Origin: Candidatus Desulfaltia bathyphila
GTDB lineage: Bacteria; Desulfobacterota; Desulfobacteria; Desulfobacterales; ETH-SRB1
Assembly: GCA_014381545.1 (NCBI GenBank)
Contig: JACNLL010000065.1
Location: 1 to 41,581 of the forward strand
Direction: 5' to 3'
DNA length: 41,581 nucleotides
Shown here in pieces: positions 1 to 9,433 of the stretch. Each line of letters opens with the position of its first letter. The first letter of the stretch is position 1. Both the position numbers and the translations under genes were made by a program. The notes below the pieces were generated by a model. It did not search any database. It saw only the letters and a list, made by a program, of their open reading frames with translations, and was not told the origin of the DNA.

Positions 1-1022
<1,022 letters not shown>

Positions 1023-1100
1023 GAATACATTGATCGGGCATTAAAAGTCGGAGAACCAGTAACGAGTACCGCAGAATATCAAAGTGAAAAATATTATTTT

Positions 1101-1160
1101 ACCACGAAGTTCACGAAGAATATAAAAATTAAACTTCAAAATCTTCGTGTGCTTCGTGGT
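1101..1160. repeat. Inverted repeat ACCACGAAG...CTTCGTGGT
   Basis: The two 19-20 nt arms (ACCACGAAGTTCACGAAGA and TCTTCGTGTGCTTCGTGGT) are complementary apart from two positions, around an AT-rich centre. Single arms of the same family lie at about 1690-1706 and 15066-15081, and a CACGAAAA 8-mer run lies at 11503-11530. Confidence 0.75.
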
Positions 1161-1186
1161 TTATTAAAAGAGGGAGGGATTTAATT

Positions 1187-1405
1187 GTGGAGGAAAAAAT
1201 TAAGGAAACAATAGATAAAATCAGGCCGATGCTCCAGGCGGACGGCGGCGATGTTGAGTTTGTTGGTTTTGAAGACGGAGTGGTGAAAGTACGGTTAAAG
1301 GGAGCATGCGCCGGATGTCCCATGTCGCAGATGACGATAAAGAACGGGATTGAAAGGCTGCTGAAACAGAAAATTCCTGAGATTAAGTCTGTGGAAAGGG
1401 TATAG
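1187..1405 (+). CDS. NifU-like C-terminal-domain Fe-S scaffold protein
   Basis: A 72-residue protein consisting only of the NifU C-terminal (Nfu) domain. It shows the opening IDKIRPMLQADGGDVEFV and the cluster-binding CxxC motif in KGACAGCPMSQMTIK near residues 41-44. Nfu domains carry a [4Fe-4S] cluster between subunits and pass it to apoproteins; this is known for the family, not shown here. The GTG start at 1187 is chosen because the purine-rich AGAGGGAGGG sits just upstream and the next in-frame Met lies inside the conserved domain. It stands alone between two repeat-filled spacers, so no operon partner can be inferred. Confidence 0.9.
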   Translation: MEEKIKETIDKIRPMLQADGGDVEFVGFEDGVVKVRLKGACAGCPMSQMTIKNGIERLLKQKIPEIKSVERV

Positions 1406-1409
1406 AAAA

Positions 1410-1550
1410 GGGGTCGGGTGTCAGGGATCAGGGGTCAGGTGCCGGGGATCAGGGGTCAGGGAACGAGTAGCGAGTAACGAGCAACCGCAGAATGTTGAAC
1501 AAGGAATTTCGAATGATGAAGTTTTCTTAAGAGCATCAATTCGATATTCG
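1410..1550 (+). repeat. In-register 7-mer mosaic between nfu and the aminotransferase gene
   Basis: Begins five bases after the nfu stop. Eleven 7-mers read without a break: seven GGGGTCA-type units (1410-1458), then GGGAACG, AGTAGCG, AGTAACG and AGCAACC (1459-1486). After a 4-nt slip a third type follows (AATGTTG, AACAAGG, AATTTCG, AATGATG, 1491-1518). The rest of the spacer to 1732 includes an inverse-orientation GACCCCTGATC-type stretch at about 1614-1644 and a CTTCGTGG arm at about 1697. Confidence 0.8.
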
Positions 1551-1732
1551 ATGATAAGAGAGCAAAAATTGGGAGAATGCTTAATGGGTTATGAAGGTCT
1601 ATCAAGAAAAAGACCGATCCCTGACCCCCGACCCCTGATCCCTATTAATGGCTATTATATAACACCCGACATGTTTTTTATATTCTTCTTGTGCTTCGTG
1701 GTGAAAAATAATCTTTTTACGGAGAATATATT

Positions 1733-2926
1733 ATGACAATAGCGAAAAATGTTGAAATAATGCTGTCAAAGTCGTCCTGGATACGGAAGATGTTTGAAGA
1801 GGGGGCGCGTCTTAAGGCGGAGCACGGCGCGGATAAGGTATATGATTTCAGCCTGGGAAATCCAAATCTTCAGCCTCCTGAAGAGTTCAGAAAGGTTTTA
1901 ATCGACACTGTTAATGCGTCCGGAACCGGAGATCATGCTTATATGCCCAACATCGGCTATCCGCATGTTCGAAAGGCTGTCGCCGATTATCTTGCAGCCG
2001 AGCAGCAGGTAAACATCTCTGCAAATGAGATTATCATGACATGCGGAGCAGCAGGAGCCTTAAATGTTATCCTGAAGGCCATACTTGATCCAGGTGATGA
2101 GATTATTACGCCGGCCCCTTATTTTGTTGAGTACAATTTTTACGCTGACAACCACGGCGGGGTCTTGAAGACGGCGCCGACAAAGCCCGACTTTTCCCTG
2201 AATATTGATGCGATTTCTTTTGCGATAAATGAAAAGACCAAAGCGGTTCTGGTAAATTCTCCTAACAATCCCACGGGGCAGGTATATTCCAGGCAAAGCC
2301 TGAGCGAGCTTGGCGCACTTTTAAAGGAAAAGAGCAGATCGTTAAACAAAACTATCTATCTTATATCTGATGAACCGTACAGGAAGATTGTTTATGACGG
2401 CCTTGATGTGCCGAGCATATTTTCCTGCTACAACGAAACTGTAATAGCCACCTCGTATTCCAAGGACCTTTCCATTCCCGGGGAGCGGATAGGATTTATT
2501 GCAATTAATCCGGCTGCGGCCTGTAAGGATGATTTATTTGGCGGCATGGCTCTTGCCAACAGGATTTTAGGATTTGTAAATGCGCCTGCGTTTATGCAGC
2601 GTGTTGTCGGATCATTGCAGGGTGTAAGCGTGGACATATCCGGATATGCGAGGAAAAGAGAGCTGCTGTGTGACGGTCTTGCTGATTGCGGGTATAAGTT
2701 TCTCAAGCCTTCGGGAGCTTTCTATCTTTTTCCTGAAACTCCGGTTCCTGATGATGTAAAATTTGTAAAAACACTCCAGGATGAATTGATTCTTACTGTG
2801 CCGGGAAGCGGTTTCGGCGGCCCGGGTCATTTCAGGATCGCATTTTGTGTGGATGATAAAACCATAATTAATTCTATGTCCGGGTTTAAGAGGGCAATGG
2901 ATAAGTATAGGAAATTAAGGAATTGA
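1733..2926 (+). CDS. Pyridoxal-phosphate-dependent aminotransferase, class I/II
   Basis: A 397-residue fold-type-I aminotransferase of usual length. Recognisable elements are the N-terminal FSLGNPNLQPP, the Gly-rich GAAGALN cofactor loop, NSPNNPTGQVYS (conserved Asn), SDEPYRKIVYDG with the Asp/Tyr that contact the cofactor, the Schiff-base lysine in SYSKDLSIPGERIGF, and the C-terminal substrate arginine in GHFRIAFC. The family moves amino groups between amino acids and 2-oxo acids; the substrate cannot be read from sequence (aspartate/alanine-type is plausible). The ATG at 1733 has GGAG about 9 nt upstream. The stop codon lies within an AATTGAGG 8-mer repeat. The gene precedes the methylmalonyl-CoA genes but need not belong to that pathway. 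Confidence 0.93.
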   Translation: MTIAKNVEIMLSKSSWIRKMFEEGARLKAEHGADKVYDFSLGNPNLQPPEEFRKVLIDTVNASGTGDHAYMPNIGYPHVRKAVADYLAAEQQVNISANEIIMTCGAAGALNVILKAILDPGDEIITPAPYFVEYNFYADNHGGVLKTAPTKPDFSLNIDAISFAINEKTKAVLVNSPNNPTGQVYSRQSLSELGALLKEKSRSLNKTIYLISDEPYRKIVYDGLDVPSIFSCYNETVIATSYSKDLSIPGERIGFIAINPAAACKDDLFGGMALANRILGFVNAPAFMQRVVGSLQGVSVDISGYARKRELLCDGLADCGYKFLKPSGAFYLFPETPVPDDVKFVKTLQDELILTVPGSGFGGPGHFRIAFCVDDKTIINSMSGFKRAMDKYRKLRN

Positions 2927-3024
2927 GGGATTAAGGGATTGAGGTCAGGGGTCAGGGGTCAGAGGTCAGAGGTCAGAGGTCAGAGGTCAGAGAACGAGCA
3001 ACGAGCAACGAGTAACGAGTAAGG
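2911..3024 (+). repeat. 8-mer then 7-mer tract leading into the mce ribosome-binding site
   Basis: 8-mers of the type AGGGATTG/AGGGATTA (2911-2940) overlap the aminotransferase stop codon. From 2941 twelve 7-mers follow in one register: seven GRGGTCA units, then GAGAACG, AGCAACG twice, AGTAACG and AGTAAGG. The last unit runs into the GGGAG Shine-Dalgarno of the epimerase gene. Confidence 0.88.
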
Positions 3025-3032
3025 GAGATTTC

Positions 3033-3434
3033 ATGAAAGTAATAAAAATTGATCATATCGGGATCGCAGTAAAGAGCATAACTAAGGGAAAAAAATTCTG
3101 GGGCGATGCTCTTGGGCTTTGGCTTGAAGACTCTGAAGCAATGGCAGAGGAGAAGCTTATTACCACTTTTTTTCCGATCGGAGAAAGTGAGATCGAGCTG
3201 CTTGAAACCACCGACCCTGAGGGGCCTATCGGGAGATATCTGAAAAAGAGGGGAGAGGGGATACATCACATTGCTTTGCGTGTTGAAAACATAGAAGAGG
3301 CTTTGAAAGAATTAAAGGAAAAAGGTGTAAGGCTTGTTGATGAAAAACCGAGAAAGGGCGCCGGAGGCGCAAAGATAGCTTTTCTGCACCCGAAAGCAAC
3401 AAACGGGGTTCTGGTTGAATTGTGTGAAAGGTAA
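3033..3434 (+). CDS. mce: Methylmalonyl-CoA epimerase
   Basis: Interconverts (S)- and (R)-methylmalonyl-CoA, the step between the carboxylated product of propionyl-CoA and the B12-dependent mutase. The 133-residue length and VOC (glyoxalase) fold are typical. Metal-ligand positions are visible in IDHIGIAVKSI (His near residue 7), ETTDPEGPIGRYLKKRGEGIHHIALRV (Glu and His in the middle) and the C-terminal GVLVELCE (Glu). The product starts MKVIKIDHIGIAV. The ATG at 3033 follows GGGAG by 6 nt. It directly precedes the mutase gene, supporting the assignment over other VOC proteins. Confidence 0.96.
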   Translation: MKVIKIDHIGIAVKSITKGKKFWGDALGLWLEDSEAMAEEKLITTFFPIGESEIELLETTDPEGPIGRYLKKRGEGIHHIALRVENIEEALKELKEKGVRLVDEKPRKGAGGAKIAFLHPKATNGVLVELCER

Positions 3435-3482
3435 ATTAAGGATTGAGGGATTAAGGGATTGAGGGATTAGGGGATTGAAAAA
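3435..3482 (+). repeat. 8-mer tract (GGATTGAG type) after mce
   Basis: Starts at the mce stop codon and consists of about five units alternating GGATTGAG, GGATTAAG and GGATTAGG. This is the same family as after tgt and the aminotransferase gene. Confidence 0.8.
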
Positions 3483-3485
3483 AAT

Positions 3486-3708
3486 GAACATCGAACACCC
3501 GCCGTGCCTGCGCCCGTCGCGGCAGGTCGAACGTCCAACATCGAATGTTGAATGGGAAAAAAGGAACTCAGGGAGACACAGAAATAGCTGATTATTGTTC
3601 GGTATTGGGTGTTTGTTTTTTTCATTCGATTTTAGAATTAATTTGAGGAGCGGAGCGACATCATTATTCGATGTTCGACGTTCAATGTTCGATGTTCGAC
3701 GTTCATCG
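3486..3708. repeat. Element bracketed by inverted 7-mer runs (TCGAACG ... TTCGATG)
   Basis: The left part carries TCGAACG, TCCAACA, TCGAATG and TTGAATG in register (3527-3554) with a GC-rich hairpin around 3506-3526. The right part carries six units of the opposite strand sense, TTCGATG/TTCGACG/TTCAATG (3667-3708). The middle (3560-3660) shows no ORF and contains a GAGGAGCGGAGCGAC motif also found before rodA. The element ends just before the ribosome-binding site of the mutase gene. Confidence 0.75.
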
Positions 3709-3724
3709 TAAAAGGAAATATACT

Positions 3725-5854
3725 ATGGCGATGCATCCGGATAAAGAGAAATGGATTGAGCTCGTGGAGAAGGAGCTAGGGGGGAGGTCTGTTGACTCGC
3801 TGAACTGGATGACCCCGGAAGGGATAAATATAAAGCCCATTTACACTGCCGAAGACTTGGAAGGCCTTGAATCTGTGAATACACTTCCCGGGTTTGCTCC
3901 TTATACCCGTGGAGTGAGAGCAACCATGTATGCCGGCCGGCCGTGGACTATCCGCCAGTATGCCGGTTTTTCCACGGCAAAGGAGTCTAATGAGTTTTAC
4001 AGGAAAAACCTTGCCGCAGGCCAGAAAGGGCTTTCGGTGGCCTTTGATCTGGCCACTCACAGGGGCTACGATTCGGATCATCCAAGGGTAGTTGGTGATA
4101 TTGGAAAGGCCGGCGTAGCAATTGACTCTGTAGAGGATATGAAAATCCTTTTTGATCAGATCCCCTTAGATGAGATGTCTGTTTCCATGACCATGAACGG
4201 CGCTGTGCTGCCGGTTTTGGCCGGATATATAGTCGCCGCTGAAGAGCAGGGCGTATCTGCGGATAAGTTAAAAGGGACTATTCAAAACGACATCTTAAAA
4301 GAATATCTTACAAGAAACACATATATATATCCTCCTAAACCCTCCATGCGGATAGTTTCAGATATTATTAAATGCTGCTCGGAAAATATGCCCAAATACA
4401 ACACAGTCAGCATAAGCGGTTACCACATGATGGAGGCGGGAGCGGATTCGGTTCTTCAAACAGCCTTTACACTGTCCGACGGGCTGGAATATGTAAAGGC
4501 GGCCCTTGCCGCTGGTCTGGATATCGATACTTTTGCTCCGCGACTTTCCTTTTTCTTCGGCATAGGGATGAACTTTTTCATGGATATTGCCATGTTAAGG
4601 GCTGCCCGTTTTTTATGGGCCGAGATAATGAGCCGGTTTAACCCGAAAAATCCCAAATCTCTTATGTTAAGAACCCACTGCCAGACTTCAGGATGGAGCC
4701 TGACCCAGCAGGACCCTTATAACAATATCATACGCACAACCCTTGAATGTATGTCTGCTACGCTGGGGGGAACCCAGTCTCTTCATACAAACTCCTTTGA
4801 CGAGGCTGTGGGCCTTCCAACTGAATTATCAGCCAGGATTGCCAGGAATACCCAGTTGATAGTTCAGGAAGAATCCCGGATCTGTCATGTGGTCGATCCG
4901 CTTGGCGGCTCATATTATGTGGAAGCATTGACTAACGGAATAATCCAAGAGGCTAAAAAGATTATTAAGGAGGTGGAGGATCTGGGAGGAATGGCCGAGG
5001 CTATAGAATCCGGGATGCCGAAGATGAGAATAGAAGAATCGGCGGCCAGAAAGCAGGCCCGGATAGACCAAGGCAAGGATGTTATTGTTGGTGTAAATAA
5101 ATACCGGATAGAGGAAGAAGATCCTCTTGATGTTCTTGAGGTTTCAGATTCTGTTCGTGATGAGCAGGTCGCAAGATTAGAAGAGATAAAGGCAAAACGG
5201 AATTTAGCTGTTGTGGGAAAGGCTCTTGAGGTTATTACGAAATGTGCTGAATCCGGAGGGAATCTCCTTGAAGTATGCATTCCCGCTGTTAGAGCAAGGG
5301 CAACAGTTGGAGAGATTACAGATGCCATGGAAAAGGTTTTCGGGCGGTATGTGGCTACAAGCCAATGTATATCCGGAGTTTATTCCGCTGAATATGGAGA
5401 CAGCGAAATAATCGCTTCGATCAGGAAAAGAACCGAGACCTTTATGGAAAAAGAGGGAAGAAGACCGAGAATACTTGTCGCAAAGATGGGGCAGGACGGT
5501 CATGACCGGGGGATTAAAGTTGTTGCCACAGCATACGCCGATTTTGGATTTGATGTGGATATAAGCCCCATGTTTCAGACTCCGGAGGAAGCAGCCAATA
5601 TGGCTGTTGAGAACGATGTGCATGTTGTGGGAGTCTCAAGCCTTGCCGCGGGTCATAAAATTCTTGTTCCACAGCTTATAGATGCCCTGAAAGAGAAAGG
5701 CGCCGGGAATATTATGGTGTTTGTCGGAGGTGTAATACCGCCAGGGGATTATGATTTTCTTTATGATGCAGGCGTAAAAGGGATATTCGGTCCTGGAACG
5801 GCTTTGACGGAATCGGCAAATAAGACGATGAAGGTTTTGGAGAAGAAGGATTAG
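3725..5854 (+). CDS. mcm: Methylmalonyl-CoA mutase, single-polypeptide form with cobalamin-binding domain
   Basis: Adenosylcobalamin enzyme that rearranges (R)-methylmalonyl-CoA to succinyl-CoA. The 709-residue protein contains the TIM-barrel catalytic domain (active-site region [58 protein letters not shown]) and a C-terminal B12-binding domain whose DGHDRG motif (His near residue 595, the lower cobalt ligand) is intact. It is therefore an active large-subunit type rather than a split enzyme. The frame is open for 18 codons further upstream, but those residues ([11 protein letters not shown]...) are translated from the 7-mer repeat. ATG 3725, preceded by AAAGGAAA, is the better start. The stop TAG lies in a GGATTAGGGGATTAG repeat. 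Confidence 0.97.
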   Translation: MAMHPDKEKWIELVEKELGGRSVDSLNWMTPEGINIKPIYTAEDLEGLESVNTLPGFAPYTRGVRATMYAGRPWTIRQYAGFSTAKESNEFYRKNLAAGQKGLSVAFDLATHRGYDSDHPRVVGDIGKAGVAIDSVEDMKILFDQIPLDEMSVSMTMNGAVLPVLAGYIVAAEEQGVSADKLKGTIQNDILKEYLTRNTYIYPPKPSMRIVSDIIKCCSENMPKYNTVSISGYHMMEAGADSVLQTAFTLSDGLEYVKAALAAGLDIDTFAPRLSFFFGIGMNFFMDIAMLRAARFLWAEIMSRFNPKNPKSLMLRTHCQTSGWSLTQQDPYNNIIRTTLECMSATLGGTQSLHTNSFDEAVGLPTELSARIARNTQLIVQEESRICHVVDPLGGSYYVEALTNGIIQEAKKIIKEVEDLGGMAEAIESGMPKMRIEESAARKQARIDQGKDVIVGVNKYRIEEEDPLDVLEVSDSVRDEQVARLEEIKAKRNLAVVGKALEVITKCAESGGNLLEVCIPAVRARATVGEITDAMEKVFGRYVATSQCISGVYSAEYGDSEIIASIRKRTETFMEKEGRRPRILVAKMGQDGHDRGIKVVATAYADFGFDVDISPMFQTPEEAANMAVENDVHVVGVSSLAAGHKILVPQLIDALKEKGAGNIMVFVGGVIPPGDYDFLYDAGVKGIFGPGTALTESANKTMKVLEKKD

Positions 5855-5878
5855 GGGATTAGATTTAAATGCAAAAAT
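5851..5878 (+). repeat. Direct repeat GGGGATTAGATTTAAATGC, copy 1 (at the mcm stop)
   Basis: Closely similar copies are at 6141-6167 (ending at the meaB start codon) and 14160-14184 (at the hypA stop). All three contain GGGATTA followed by an ATTTAAA-like core and an A-rich tail. Two of the three overlap a stop codon and the third abuts a start codon. Confidence 0.6.
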
Positions 5879-5882
5879 TATA

Positions 5883-6131
5883 TTTCACCGCCCGCTTCGC
5901 TCAAGGCGCAGAGACCGCAGAGGGAAAATATTATTTCTTTTCTGCTGAGAGGGCAGAAAAGAAATTATCTCCATCGCTTCGCGATTTTTAAGGATACCAA
6001 AAAATCGAATATTATCTTAAGAAACGCATTATTAAGATTGTCATTAGACGGGTTGGTTTTTTAAATTGTCGCCTCTCACGACAATTTAAAAGAATAAATT
6101 TCTCAGCGTTCTTTGCGGCTCTGCGGTGATA
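5883..6131. repeat. Terminal-inverted-repeat element with twin hairpins between mcm and meaB
   Basis: About 250 bp bounded by TTTCACCGC... and ...CTCTGCGGTGATA, with CGCAGAG motifs on both sides. It contains four hairpins: 5934-5964 (12-bp perfect stem, loop TGAGAGG), 5973-5985 (ATCGC-TTC-GCGAT), 6014-6038 (ATCTTAA/TTAAGAT) and 6061-6089 (11-bp perfect stem TTAAATTGTCG, loop CCTCTCA). The first and last loops are exact reverse complements. No coding potential is visible. The 312-bp gap between mcm and meaB is filled by this element and the flanking direct repeats. Confidence 0.75.
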
Positions 6132-6166
6132 AAAAAAGCTTAGGGATTAAATTTAAATACTAAAAA

Positions 6167-7141
6167 ATGATTGCGGATAATCCTCAATATTATATCCAGG
6201 GGGTACTGAAGCGGGACAGGCCTGTGCTTGCAAAGACTATTACGCTGATTGAAAGCTCCCTTGCATCCCATCAGGATTTGGCGAGGACAATTATCGACAG
6301 CCTTCTTCCTTATACTGGGAAGGCTGTGCGGTTAGGGATAACCGGGATTCCGGGCGCTGGTAAAAGCACTTTTATTGAGAGCCTTGGCATGACCCTTGTC
6401 GAGAATGGACGTCAGGTGGCTGTTCTCGCAGTTGATCCAAGCAGCACAAGAAGCGGCGGGAGCATCCTTGCGGACAAGACCCGAATGGAAAGGCTGTCTG
6501 TTGAAAAAAAGGCTTTTATCCGGCCATCTCCATCAGGCGGTACTCTTGGTGGGGTTGCGAGGAAAACCAGAGAGACAATGCTTGTCTGCGAAGCAGCCGG
6601 CTTTGATGTAATCATCGTTGAAACGGTCGGAGTCGGCCAGTCTGAAACCGCTGTGGCATCAATGGTCGATTTTTTTCTGGTTCTTATGCTGGCAGGGACC
6701 GGAGATGAGCTTCAGGGAATTAAAAAAGGGGTTTCTGAGCTGGCTGACGCCATAGCCATAAACAAGGCGGACGGCAATAATATTGAAAAAGCAAAAAGGG
6801 CAAAAAAGGAGTATGAAACCGCACTGCATTTGTTGAGCCCTGCATCTCCGACCTGGACGCCTCCTGTTTTGACGTGCAGCGCCCTTGAAATGACTGGTAT
6901 TGACGATATATGGGAGACTGTTTTAGATCACAGGCAAAGTCTTATTGCCACGGGCGAACTGGAGGCAAAACGGAAAAAACAGGCTGTTGACTGGATGTGG
7001 TCTTTGCTGGAGGAAGGGCTTAAAGAGAGGTTTTATAATAATCCTGATGTTAAAAGGCTGCTGCCGAAGATGAAAAGAGAAGTGGAGAAAGGCTTAATCG
7101 CACCAACAAATGCGGCGCAGAGACTGCTTAATTTTTTGTAG
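6167..7141 (+). CDS. meaB: Methylmalonyl-CoA mutase-associated GTPase (MeaB/ArgK family)
   Basis: G-protein chaperone that gates cobalamin loading of methylmalonyl-CoA mutase and protects it from inactivation. The 324-residue length is usual. Motifs are the P-loop GIPGAGKST (about residues 60-68), the switch/base regions VLAVDPSSTRSGGSILADKTRM and IIVETVGVGQSE, the guanine-specifying NKADG, and the family C-terminal helical part. The ATG at 6167 is preceded only by an A-rich stretch (no strong Shine-Dalgarno), and the preceding 27 nt are a copy of a local direct repeat. Its position just after the mutase gene is the classical arrangement. The product is cytosolic. Confidence 0.95.
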   Translation: MIADNPQYYIQGVLKRDRPVLAKTITLIESSLASHQDLARTIIDSLLPYTGKAVRLGITGIPGAGKSTFIESLGMTLVENGRQVAVLAVDPSSTRSGGSILADKTRMERLSVEKKAFIRPSPSGGTLGGVARKTRETMLVCEAAGFDVIIVETVGVGQSETAVASMVDFFLVLMLAGTGDELQGIKKGVSELADAIAINKADGNNIEKAKRAKKEYETALHLLSPASPTWTPPVLTCSALEMTGIDDIWETVLDHRQSLIATGELEAKRKKQAVDWMWSLLEEGLKERFYNNPDVKRLLPKMKREVEKGLIAPTNAAQRLLNFL

Positions 7142-7164
7142 GATTACCGGATTGCCGGATTAAC
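7141..7164 (+). repeat. Three 8-mers GGATTACC/GGATTGCC/GGATTAAC after meaB
   Basis: Starts at the last base of the meaB stop codon and ends exactly where the GGTAAGG element begins. Confidence 0.7.
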
Positions 7165-7377
7165 GGTAAGGGCCAAAATAAATTTTTAAAGCGAAATATT
7201 CTACCTTAAGCTTCGACAACGGCACCAATAACAAACGTTAAGATAATGCTTGAAGCCACGTATGAGTTCAATAAGTTATATATTCTTTGTGCCTGTCCTC
7301 GGCATAAGTCGTGGAGTGCTGGTTAAAAAAGACAGATAAATCATTTCGCTTGAAAAATTGAATTCGGCTCCTTTACC
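7165..7377. repeat. 213-bp element with GGTAAGG-GCC terminal inverted repeats
   Basis: The left end reads GGTAAGGGCCAAAATAAATT and then TTTAAAGCGAAAT. The reverse complement of the right end reads GGTAAAGGAGCCGAATTC, then AATTTTTCAAGCGAAAT. The arms align over about 33 nt with a few mismatches. The interior has no convincing ORF. A 33-bp version in which the two ends are joined almost directly is found at 29261-29293. Confidence 0.75.
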
Positions 7378-7380
7378 ATA

Positions 7381-7492
7381 TTCGAAATTTCTTGTTCGAT
7401 ATTCCATATGCAGATATCGGTCAAGTTTGTAATTGTGGGGTCAGAAGACAGGAGTCATAGGTTTCTTAACACCTAACACTTAACACCTTGCA
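7381..7492 (+). repeat. 7-mer mosaic before the carboxyltransferase gene
   Basis: Four units of TTCGAAA type (7381-7408) are followed, after about 28 nt, by eight units in one register: GGGGTCA, GAAGACA, GGAGTCA, TAGGTTT, CTTAACA, CCTAACA, CTTAACA, CCTTGCA (7437-7492). The change from GGGGTCA-type to CTTAACA-type units occurs without loss of phase. The tract ends about 17 nt before the next gene, with the AAGGAAA ribosome-binding site between. Confidence 0.8.
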
Positions 7493-7509
7493 ATGAAAGG
7501 AAATAGATA

Positions 7510-9063
7510 ATGGGGATTGTTGAAGATAGAATAAGGCATCTAAGGGAGATGGAAGAGAAAATCCTGAAGATGGGCGGTGAAAAAGCGGTTGCGAAGCAGC
7601 ATGAGAAAGGGAAGCTGACAGCGAGGGAGAGATTAAAGCTGTTATTCGATCCTGATACATTCCGGGAAATCGATATGTTAGTTGCTCACAGGTGCCTAAA
7701 TTTCGGCATGGAAAAGGTCGAAATTACATCCGACGGAGTGATAACAGGTCATGGTCTTGTTAATGGAAGGCATGTGTTTGCCTTTTCACAGGACTTTACA
7801 TCCAGGGCCGGCAGTCTGGGTGAAATGCATGCAAAAAAGATATGCAAGGTCATGGATCTTGCCCTCAAGGCAGGGGCGCCTTTTGTGGGCATTAATGATT
7901 CAGGAGGGGCCAGGATACAGGAGGGGATTGATGCCCTTTCAGGATACGGTGAGATCTTTTTTCGTAATTCAGCCGGTTCCGGAGTTATTCCACAGATTTC
8001 AGCGATTATGGGGCCCACAGCCGGAGGAGCGGTTTATTCGCCGGCCATGACCGACTTTGTTTTCATGGTAAAGGGCAGCAGCTATATGTTTATTACCGGC
8101 CCTGAGGTTATAAAATCCGTTACAGGAGAGGAAATTACCTTTGAGGAGCTCGGCGGGGCCATGGCGCATAACGAAAAAAGCGGGGTTGCCCATTTTGCTG
8201 GTGAAAACGATGAAGACGCCATAAATAAAATAAAACAACTCCTTTCATATCTGCCGTCAAACAACATGGAGGATCCGCCTTTAGTGGATACAGGAGACAG
8301 CCCAGCCCGAACAGATCCGGCTCTTAATACAATTATTCCGGATAATCCCAATCAATCATATGACATGAAAGATGTTATATGTTCGATTGTTGATAATGGT
8401 GAAATTTTTGAGCCGCATGAGCATTATGCTAAAAATATAATTGTATGTTTTGCCAGGCTTAACAAGAGAAGCATAGGCATTATCGCAAATCAGCCCAAGG
8501 TGTTAGCTGGATGCCTTGATATTGACGCTTCGGACAAGGCTACGCGATTTATACGTTTTTGCGATTCCTTTAACATCCCGATACTGACTATAGCCGATGT
8601 GCCTGGTTATCTTCCCGGAAGTCAGCAGGAATGGGGCGGAATTATCCGTCATGGAGCAAAGCTGCTCTGGTGTTATTCAGAGGCAACTGTTCCGAAGATG
8701 CTTCTCATTACCCGCAAGGATTACGGAGGAGCCTATATCGCGATGTCTTCAAAACATCTGGGCGCAGACATGGCCTTTGCGTGGCCGGGCGCTGAGATTG
8801 CCGTAATGGGAGCCGGGGGAGCGGCTAATATCATCCATCGCAGAGTGATTAAGGCAGCCGAAGATCCTGTTGCAATGCGCAAAGAAAAAATTGAAGAATA
8901 TGAGGATCTTTTTTCAAATCCTTATTGCGCGGCAACCAGGGGCTATATTGATGCCGTGATTGTGCCGGCAGAAACAAGGCCCCGTTTAATCGATGCCCTT
9001 GAGGTGATGTGCAGCAAGCGGGAGACCAGGCCTCCTAAGAAACATGGGAATATTCCGGTGTAA
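7510..9063 (+). CDS. pccB: Biotin-dependent acyl-CoA carboxyltransferase (PccB / MmdA / transcarboxylase 12S type)
   Basis: Carboxyltransferase that moves CO2 between biotin and propionyl-CoA/methylmalonyl-CoA. At 517 residues it matches the family. It shows the N-terminal KLTARERLKLLFDPDTF, the first crotonase-fold half with GINDSGGARIQEGIDALSGYGEIF and IMGPTAGGAVYSPAMTDF (oxyanion/CoA pocket), and the second half with ADVPGYLPGSQQEWGGIIRHGAKLL and KDYGGAYIAMSSKHLGAD. The substrate is inferred from the neighbours: mutase, epimerase and MeaB upstream, and a biotin-carrier carboxyltransferase downstream. No biotin carboxylase gene is in the window, which favours a transcarboxylase or decarboxylase role over ATP-driven propionyl-CoA carboxylase. 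ATG 7510 follows AAGGAAA by 7 nt. Confidence 0.92.
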   Translation: MGIVEDRIRHLREMEEKILKMGGEKAVAKQHEKGKLTARERLKLLFDPDTFREIDMLVAHRCLNFGMEKVEITSDGVITGHGLVNGRHVFAFSQDFTSRAGSLGEMHAKKICKVMDLALKAGAPFVGINDSGGARIQEGIDALSGYGEIFFRNSAGSGVIPQISAIMGPTAGGAVYSPAMTDFVFMVKGSSYMFITGPEVIKSVTGEEITFEELGGAMAHNEKSGVAHFAGENDEDAINKIKQLLSYLPSNNMEDPPLVDTGDSPARTDPALNTIIPDNPNQSYDMKDVICSIVDNGEIFEPHEHYAKNIIVCFARLNKRSIGIIANQPKVLAGCLDIDASDKATRFIRFCDSFNIPILTIADVPGYLPGSQQEWGGIIRHGAKLLWCYSEATVPKMLLITRKDYGGAYIAMSSKHLGADMAFAWPGAEIAVMGAGGAANIIHRRVIKAAEDPVAMRKEKIEEYEDLFSNPYCAATRGYIDAVIVPAETRPRLIDALEVMCSKRETRPPKKHGNIPV

Positions 9064-9066
9064 GGG

Positions 9067-9160
9067 AAAGAGCATAGAGCATAGAGGAAAGAGCATAGAG
9101 TATAATAGAGTATAGAGGAAAGAGTATAGAGGATTGAAAGATTGAGGGATTGAGTGGGGA
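9067..9160 (+). repeat. AGCATAG 7-mer tract followed by GGATTGAG 8-mers
   Basis: Degenerate 7-mers AGCATAG, AGGAAAG, AGTATAG (with one 2-nt slip) follow the carboxyltransferase stop and pass into GGATTGAA/AGATTGAG/GGATTGAG 8-mers. The remainder of the spacer contains GGAACGGAGC just before the next start codon. Confidence 0.75.
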
Positions 9161-9202
9161 AGTGGTCGAGTGATCGACTAATTACGGAACGGAGCAAAGC
9201 TA

Positions 9203-9433
9203 ATGGAAAACAAAAATAAAAAGGTTGCCGCAATTTCTGCGGTGATAAGTTATATTAAAACAGAAGAAGAGGCTTTCAGCATGCAGCCTGCGGTTGTGGC
9301 CGACAGGGCTGATTTTGTATTGAGACAGGTTTCATTAAATCTGTGGGGTATAAGCGGCCGGCAGGCGCAGATGCAGATGCGTAACCTGATGCAGATGAAG
9401 GCTTTTCATGGAGTAAGGAGAACTATAAGATGA
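9203..9433 (+). CDS. Small OadG/MmdD-like subunit of a biotin-dependent carboxyltransferase complex (putative)
   Basis: A 76-residue protein sandwiched between the PccB-type and PycB-type genes and overlapping the latter by ATGA, so translation is probably coupled. The core VAAISAVISYIK followed by DFVLRQVSLNLWGISGRQAQM resembles the cytoplasmic C-terminal segment of OadG/MmdD-type subunits (a helix of the form AAI(S/A)A, then an R-hydrophobic-W-x-x-x-GR motif). In contrast to membrane OadG there is no hydrophobic transmembrane helix. I infer a soluble assembly factor for the carboxyltransferase complex. The family link is by eye, not by search. ATG 9203 has GGAG about 12 nt upstream. Confidence 0.6.
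   Translation: MENKNKKVAAISAVISYIKTEEEAFSMQPAVVADRADFVLRQVSLNLWGISGRQAQMQMRNLMQMKAFHGVRRTIR

Noticed and set aside
1551-1736. 61-codon ORF before the aminotransferase gene
   Set aside because: Much of it reads through 7-mer and CTTCGTGG repeat sequence; no family resemblance and no clear ribosome-binding site.
3671-3724. Upstream extension of the mutase ORF ([11 protein letters not shown]...)
   Set aside because: These residues are a translation of the TTCGATG 7-mer tract; ATG 3725 with AAAGGAAA fits the family N-terminus.
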